A stretch of 64,000 bases of DNA from positions 1,989,001 through 2,053,000 of the forward strand of contig JANTQA010000016.1 of assembly GCA_027625915.1 (NCBI GenBank), given 5' to 3'. This stretch comes from Anaeramoeba flamelloides. Lineage: Eukaryota > Metamonada > Anaeramoebidae. Positions 58,163-64,000 of this stretch are shown here, one piece after another. How positions within the stretch are numbered: the first letter of the stretch is position 1; every line of letters starts with the position of its first letter. Both the position numbers and the translations under genes were made by a program. The notes under the pieces were generated by a model, which was not told where the DNA came from, made no database searches, and saw only the letters and a program-made list of their open reading frames with translations.

Positions 58163-58349
58163 TTATTTTGAAAGAAGCATTACATAAAAAATAGAAAATT
58201 TAAAATAGTAAAAAAACCCATTTATCGATTCTCCTTCCATTTGAATAACTAAATCTAATCTCTTTTTCATATTTGAAACCAATTTTTTCATTAATTCATC
58301 TGTTACTTCTTTCCAATTTTTCATTTTCATTTTCCATTTTAACAAAACA
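58163..58349 (-). other. Possible small gene or terminal exon
   Basis: An open frame of about 60 codons with more protein-like texture (MKNWKEVTDELMKKLVSNMK) than other intergenic frames. On the coding strand it is preceded by a T-rich stretch and CAACAG, a plausible splice acceptor, so it could be a last exon. No matching upstream exon or domain was found. Confidence 0.2.
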
Positions 58350-59104
58350 CTGTTGAAAAAATAAAAAAGAGAAAAAATGATTTATTTGCAAACTTTTCAT
58401 TGTGAGAGGAAAAACTTCAAAACCATACAAAAGCAATTCATTATTCAAATGTAAGATGTACCATTTATTATGAAATTTAGTTTATATATAAATATATAAG
58501 GCAGGAGACTGGTAAATAATGCTTTTGTTTTGAGATAATTGCTATTGTTGATGTATGGGATGGATTGGCCAGTTTACAGATTTGAAAAAAAATTCAATAA
58601 TCTCTTGATTTGATTTTAATAGGATTTCTTTGTTGTTGATTTTTCATAAAGATCAATTTTTTTTTGAAGATATCTTTTTTGATCAACCAATAACATTTCT
58701 AAACAAAAATAATACAAGTGTATCAAAACAGACTTGGGGTTGGATAACTGTTAATTGTTCAAAAAATGATATAAAATCAATTATCACGATTTAGATTATT
58801 TAGTATATATCTCAGATTAAAAAAAATTTTATTTTAAAATCAAAATTATTTAACAATTTCCTCAAATTCTAAAAGAAAAATCATTAATTATTAGAAAAAA
58901 GCCGATACTTTGTTCAACATCTTTCTTTTTCAATTAATTTAAAGAAAGGAGTAGTTTCTTCTTGGGAACTCTTACTAAAATAAATCCAAATAAAAATTAC
59001 AATCAATAACATTGAAAAAAATTGATATTTTATTTCTTTCAATTTATTATTAAATCCATAAAAAAATAATAAAAAAACATATTATTATTTATAATAAGAT
59101 AAAG
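58350..59104. other. Intergenic, nothing recognised
   Basis: AT-rich; no gene or repeat identified. Confidence 0.3.
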
Positions 59105-59250
59105 AGCACAATTTGTAAAAAATGTGTAAAAATGATTTTACTTTTGAAATTTCCAAAATAAAATTCTTCTTCCAATAACAATAAAACCCCTCAAAACATA
59201 GTTAATTTAGACAATTCAACTGGGTACGTTTGAATGAAAAACAATTTATA
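59105..59250. mobile_element. Relic end of the 708-bp element family
   Basis: Runs parallel to the right end of 28748-29455: AATGTGTAAAAATG, AATTTCCAAAATAAAATT, CTTCTTCCAATA, CAAAACATAG and finally ACTGGGTACGTTTGAATGAA in place of ACTGGGCCCCTTTGATTGAA. The GGGCCC core is lost, so this is an old copy. Confidence 0.5.
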
Positions 59251-60446
59251 TACATATACTAAACATATTATATTTGCTACATCTAACCAAAATTATGAGC
59301 TTTTGAAACAAAAAAGTCTTCACAGCAGTACTGCCGACCCTTCACAGTTATTTCCATTATTTTTATTTTTACTAGGCGAATACAAATGTATCTTGACCAG
59401 ATATAATTTTAACTTTTTAATGATAATTTTGACTTTTTTTGTGTTTGCAAAGTACCTTGATTTTTTTTATATTTTTATTAAACAGATTTTTTTATTACAA
59501 TTTGAAAGTTGGAATTTTAATTTGTTTCAAAATATTTACTTCTTAAGAAACTTTATACATTCAATGTACAATTTTTAGGTATATATAAATTAAAGGCAAA
59601 GTAGTTTGGGGAAAAAAACATCCAAATAAACATTTTAGTTAAATTAATTTTTAATCACAACAAAAATTTATTTGTTTAAATTAATGTACATTTTACAAAT
59701 ATTGTCGATTTTCTTGATCAAAAAATATTATTTTTAAATAGTAAACCATGCATTGAAAAATAAATTTGCCACAACAAACCGAGTCACTGATTTTTAGTTG
59801 AAGGAATAATATTTTTTTTTTATTCAATTTATCTAACTACAGATTAAAGAACTTTTTTGCTCAGATTAAAGTATAAATTTATTAAACTTTTTTTCCCATT
59901 TTTTTTTCTTTCGAAAAATTTCTTAATTTCAAGATTTTGTCAACTAAACTATGTTATTTTTAAAAAAAATTCAAAAAAATTTATAAAATAAACTAAGGAA
60001 ATTTAAATTTTGATAAACAATTGATAATGAACAATTAATTTATTCCAATTCAAGATTTTAAAGCCAATTATATCGAAATATTATATCAAAAAAAGGTCAC
60101 TTCATATTCAATTTTATATGTACAAAAACGATGCTATTTTCAACAAAAGCTAAAAAAAAAAAAACAAATTGTAGCATACCTCACAAAATATAGATCATAT
60201 TTTCAGTAAAAATATCAGGACACTAAACACTTTGTCTAACCACAAGAGAAACCATATCAATTCGAAAGAAAAAATAAATAAAAAACACTTAAAAATATAA
60301 TCAACCTTTCAAGATAATGTCAAGGAAAAAAAGAAAATAAAAAACAATAAATTAACATTTTACAAATTTTGTAAATATAAATGAATAAATCTGGAATTAA
60401 TTAAATTCAATAAAAATTTTATAAAACCACTACCCTAAAAAATTAG
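59251..60446. other. Intergenic, no gene recognised
   Basis: The open frame at 59234-59578 begins in repeat sequence and is Phe/Leu/Ile-rich without domain signal. Nothing else supported. Confidence 0.3.
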
Positions 60447-60960
60447 GAAAAGAGATACCTTTTCAGAATCATCAAATTAAAGAAGACACCAACAAGATAT
60501 CAGGGAGATATTTTTAATAAAAAATTGATTAAAAAAGAAATCCAAAATCAAAATGATGAATATGAATATTTGATATGTGATGAAGTTTGTGGAATAGGAA
60601 TAAATTTAAATCAGAAAAATTGCACCAAAAAGATTAAAAAAGGGATTTATATACCATTTCCCAGAAAGATAAAACAATTTCAAAATAGATCTAACTGATA
60701 GGGGCTTAGAGTTTTCTTAAAATACCCCAAATATTATCACCTTATCAACTATGAAAATTAGATCTACCAACAACATCCCTATTCTTATGATAAACAAATG
60801 GTTATGTTACACCAATAAGTCTTGGATTTGGAGAATATTATTTCCGATTAAATCCCAAAAACAAACATTGTTCTCAAGATTATCACAAATCAATAAAGGA
60901 AATCAAAAAAAAAAAATTTGATTTAACTAATCACTCTTTACAAATTTTAGTTTTTTACTT
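60447..60960 (+). other. Coding-like region of unknown origin
   Basis: After an AAATTAG acceptor-like site a frame stays open for 83 codons (60447-60695) with protein-like texture (EYEYLICDEVCGIGINL, KGIYIPFPRKIKQF) though it has no ATG. A second stretch in a different frame (about 60794-60956) reads GYVTPISLGFGEYYFRL then KHCSQDYHKSIKEI. Sequence between has stops in all the relevant frames. This could be two exons of an unrecognised gene or a decayed gene. No family recognised. Confidence 0.25.
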
Positions 60961-61602
60961 GTTTTTTTTTTTTTTTATACCACTTTTTTTATATTTTCAC
61001 AGGAAATTTTACTATATTTGGTTTGAAAAAAAAAAAAAAAAAAGAATTATAACAATACTTGGCCTAAAATAGAAAAATTAACAAAAAATAAATTGAAAAT
61101 TATTTAAAATAATTTTTTTTGAGCATTTTGTCTTGTTCAAAAATAAATTTTATCTTTTCTTTATCTCCCTTTTTTTTTTTTTTTTTATTGATTTTGTCTT
61201 TTTGAAAAAAGTTGAAAGGATCAATATAAAGTTTGAAAATACCCTATTCAGCAAATATCATAATTTTAATTATTGGAATACTTTTTTGATCTGAAAATAG
61301 TCGAAATGGAATTATTGTTTTCATACTTGATCTGTAATGAAAGATCAGGATTTCATAAACAAATAAGAAAGGAGAATAATATAGCAATTTTAAATAAAAA
61401 TCACAACTTTACCAAAGTGTTACTTAAAATTTTATATTTGTGTTGAAATCAGATAATTTTTATCAAATAACCAAAATTCACAAGTGTTTTGTATCCTTAT
61501 TTTTAAAAACATTAAACCCACAAAATCCGAATTACTTATAAACCATTTTTTCTAAATTCTTCCTATTTCATCCAATTTGTTTAAAAAATAAACAATTGTA
61601 TA
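60961..61602. other. 5' flank of the transportin gene
   Basis: AT-rich with T-runs; no clear promoter motif. Confidence 0.3.
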
Positions 61603-61965
61603 ATGTCTGTAGAGTGGAAACCAATTGAACGAGTTTGTTCAGAAATTTTAGAACTACTCAACCAATCCTTTGTTTTTGATAACAATGTGCAGTCGCAAGT
61701 CTTGCTTCAATTAGAAAAATTCAATAATTCACTTGAAGATTTTAATAATTATTTAGCATTTCTTCTTTGCCGTTCCCTTGGTCAAGAATTAAAAGTGAGG
61801 CAAATGGCTGGTCTTATTTTAAAAAACAACCTTATTCAGATCATTGAATCAAAAAACCAGATCTATTTGGAAATGCTAAAAAAGGAACTTGTTAATGGTA
61901 TCCCTGATGCAAACAAAGTCATCAGAACAACAGTAAATTGTGTAATTTCACAAATTTTATCAAAG
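61603..61965 (+). CDS. Transportin / importin-beta-2 family, first exon (partial gene)
   Basis: 121 codons, then donor GTAACA at 61966 in phase 0. The text follows the transportin N-terminus closely: EWKPIERVCSEILELLNQS, DFNNYLAFLL, AGLILKNN, VIRTTVNCVISQILSK, the HEAT repeats that contact Ran-GTP. Transportin carries proteins with PY-type nuclear signals, such as RNA-binding proteins, into the nucleus without importin alpha. The family is about 850-900 residues, so some 85% lies downstream. I could not find the next exon in the remaining 2 kb, so intron 1 probably reaches past the window edge. Start is the only Met in the right place; human transportin has a short extra N-terminal stretch. 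Confidence 0.85.
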
Positions 61966-64000
61966 GTAACATTGTTTCTTTCTTGATCGCTTGTGTTTAT
62001 GTTTGAGACTAAAAAAAAATTAAAACAAAAAAACAAAAAAGCAATTTTTGTTCTTGTTGAGTGGAAAATTTTAACTCGTATTATTATTTTTTTGATTACG
62101 AATACTTGTAAAAAAAAAGACACTTTCTTTTTGTAAATAATCACATTTTTGAAACAAACAAATCTCCAAATGATAACAATTCAATTTGATCGTTCAGATC
62201 CCAAAAAATCAAAAATCGACTTGACAAAGAAGAAATGTTTCTCGTTTTGTTTGAATTTGTAAAAGTAATTTTTATGGTTTTTCGTTAAGAGTCTTTAAGC
62301 AATTATTACTTTTGAAAAACAAAGCGTTCAAAAAAATTGATAAAAATCAACCTCTGATAATTCCAATTTTCACCATCATCGTTTTTAATTTTTCTTTTGT
62401 TTGAAAATTTAGTTTACTGTTTATTCCAACCCAAAAAATCTAATTTTATCTCAAAAGTTCAATAAGGAAGAGCAAAACAAATATTAAGATTTTCATTTTC
62501 TAATGGTTTCTTTAAAGATCTTGGTTTTTTCATAAAATTTGAGGAAAAGAAATCTTTGGGAGACTTTAAAAGATAGAATTTTTAATTTGATTATTTGAAA
62601 ATATAGCAAATTACCAATGTTCAAAACACTTTAACACAACCCTCTCAAATACTTTAAAAGACTAACCATACATTATTCTTTACAACTCACAAAAACAGTT
62701 ACATAAAATTACCTCGAAAAAAGTGATAAAGGTATTTGGAATTTAAATGGGAATAAAATTTAAGTTGATTATTTTTTTTTCAATTCTGACATTATACCTT
62801 TCGTTTAGGGTCCTTAGTTCAACCTAATATACAACATAAAAAAGGAACCAAATAAATAGATATGACAAATTATAATCTATTTCTTTGAAACTCTTTTTGT
62901 AAAAGAAAAAATGAAAAATGAAAAACGAAGTTAAAATTTGTTCCCATTTATTTTGATAATACCGGTAAAAATTTTGGGCTTACTCAAGCATAATGATGAA
63001 TATCAAAACCCACTGTAATTAAGAGCATTCATATTTTATAACCCCCCATTCATTTAAATACAATACCTCAACCAAATAAAAATGATTTAAAAGAATGTCA
63101 ATTAAAGGAAAGTCAAAATATTGCAAATTTTAGGGTTTTAAAAGATTTTGAATAATCACATTAATTGATCCATAAAAACTTTACTAAATTTTCGAACAAA
63201 ACAAAGATAAATTTAAAAATGATTTTCTTTTTGATATTGTTACTACTGGTTCTATCCAAATTATTTTTATGTATATTGTAACACTTGAAACCAACTATAT
63301 TATGATTAAAAATAATTTGGATACAAATAGTAGAAGGGAAATTTTGATTTTCGAACCTTTTCAAGGTACATTTTGAATTTGGTTAGTAAAAATAGCTTTG
63401 GACTAAATAACAAATTTTCAAAAAAATTACCTAAATTTTTAAAATTTGAACAAGATTTCTTTACTCCACATTCTTTGTTAAGTCAATAAATATGTTTTTA
63501 CACATAAAAAGAGTATATTTTGACAATGAAATCTGAATAATCCTTAAACCAAGAAAATATTAAAAGTCATTTTAAAAAAGTGAGGAAAAGATGTTTTTTT
63601 AAAACAGTTCCAACAAAAAAGTTTTTTAAAAAAGCCCTTAAAATATGTTATTTGAAGAAATCCAAATGTTATATACTTTTTGAAAAATTTTCAAGTCATA
63701 CTTTTATCATGGACCAAACCGTTTAAATAAGCGAATCAAACAGTTTGGGTTGCAGTTTTGAAACGAATTTTCCACTCACTTTTTTAAAATAACCTTAGCA
63801 CAATAAGTTATATTTTAATTAGATTGATTTTTTGAAATTCAAAAAGAAACCAAAGAAGAATTAATGAAAATTCATTATAATTTCATTAGAAAATTCCTTC
63901 ATGTTCAGATCTAACCAAACCCGAAAAAATTTTCAAATCATCTTATTCTTATACCAGGATTTCTTTTTCTGAAACTGTTTCAACCACTAGCGTTTCAATT
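61966..64000 (+). other. Probable transportin intron 1, running off the window
   Basis: No sequence that continues the expected HEAT repeats (an exon with the conserved Trp-Pro/Leu-Leu pattern) was found. A hairpin element lies at 62729-62967. The rest is AT-rich with nothing recognised. Confidence 0.5.
62729..62967. mobile_element. Hairpin MITE, ACTGGTATT family, diverged copy
   Basis: Left AAGGTATTTGGAATTTAAAT then GGGAATAAAATTTAAGTT; right inverted, AAGTTAAAATTTGTTCCCAT then GATAATACCGGTA. Lies in the presumed transportin intron. Confidence 0.5.

Noticed and set aside
61966-64000. Search for exon 2 of transportin, including a Trp-containing stretch near 62060
   Set aside because: The candidate reads mostly Ile/Leu with no continuation of the HEAT pattern and no convincing splice sites.

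Overview
This window is AT-rich nuclear DNA from a protist. Genes use the standard code, have GT-AG introns and are sparse: eight protein-coding loci cover roughly a quarter of 64 kb. The content resembles Anaeramoeba or another free-living amoeboid protist: a fused RCC1-BTB protein, a two-domain saposin protein, Asn/Thr- and Lys/Glu-rich proteins, membrane-anchored acid-lipase-like enzymes and A-rich leaders before ATGs. That placement is inference from style and cannot be proved here. I saw no bacterial operon, CRISPR array, rRNA, tRNA, retroelement or virus-like element.

Layout. 0.75-1.35 kb: secreted saposin-like protein (+). 4.1-7.3 kb: ankyrin/coiled-coil, Asn-rich protein (-). 11.6-13.2 kb: acid-lipase-family hydrolase 1 (-). 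19.8-21.7 kb: RCC1-BTB protein with one 159-bp intron (-). 27.9-38.1 kb: importin alpha (-), reconstructed here from seven exons including a 25-nt microexon; three of its six introns are long (1.3, 1.8 and 5.1 kb). 42.4-44.0 kb: acid-lipase-family hydrolase 2 (-). 53.6-57.4 kb: CLU/clustered-mitochondria homologue (+). 61.6 kb to the right edge: first exon of a transportin/importin-beta-2 homologue (+), with the rest beyond the window.

The space between genes, and the long introns, is largely built of non-autonomous DNA elements and dispersed repeats. I can separate at least seven families: (1) a 1.2-kb element with TTAA ends and TIR GGGACTAGTAA, three full copies plus one truncated; (2) a 708-bp element with TIR core CAGTCAAAGGGGCCCA, two copies in opposite orientation plus a relic; (3) small hairpin elements with ACTGGTATT ends, about seven copies, two of them nested in family 2; (4) a 0.56-kb foldback element with ~120-bp TIRs; (5) a ~0.4-kb element with TIR core TTGGGAGCATTAATAG; (6) a 0.47-kb palindromic element with TIR core CCCGGACAAG; and (7) several diverged dispersed repeats. 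Importin-alpha introns carry members of several families.

Functionally the genes are ordinary host genes: nuclear import (importin alpha, transportin), mitochondrion-related organelle positioning or translation (CLU), lipid handling (two lipases, saposin) and scaffold proteins (ankyrin, RCC1-BTB). The most interesting signals are the hidden importin-alpha gene structure with its possible alternative microexon, the gene-conversion-like identity block between the lipases, the nested repeat families, and two coding-like islands (48.3-48.8 kb and 60.4-61.0 kb) that match nothing I recognise.
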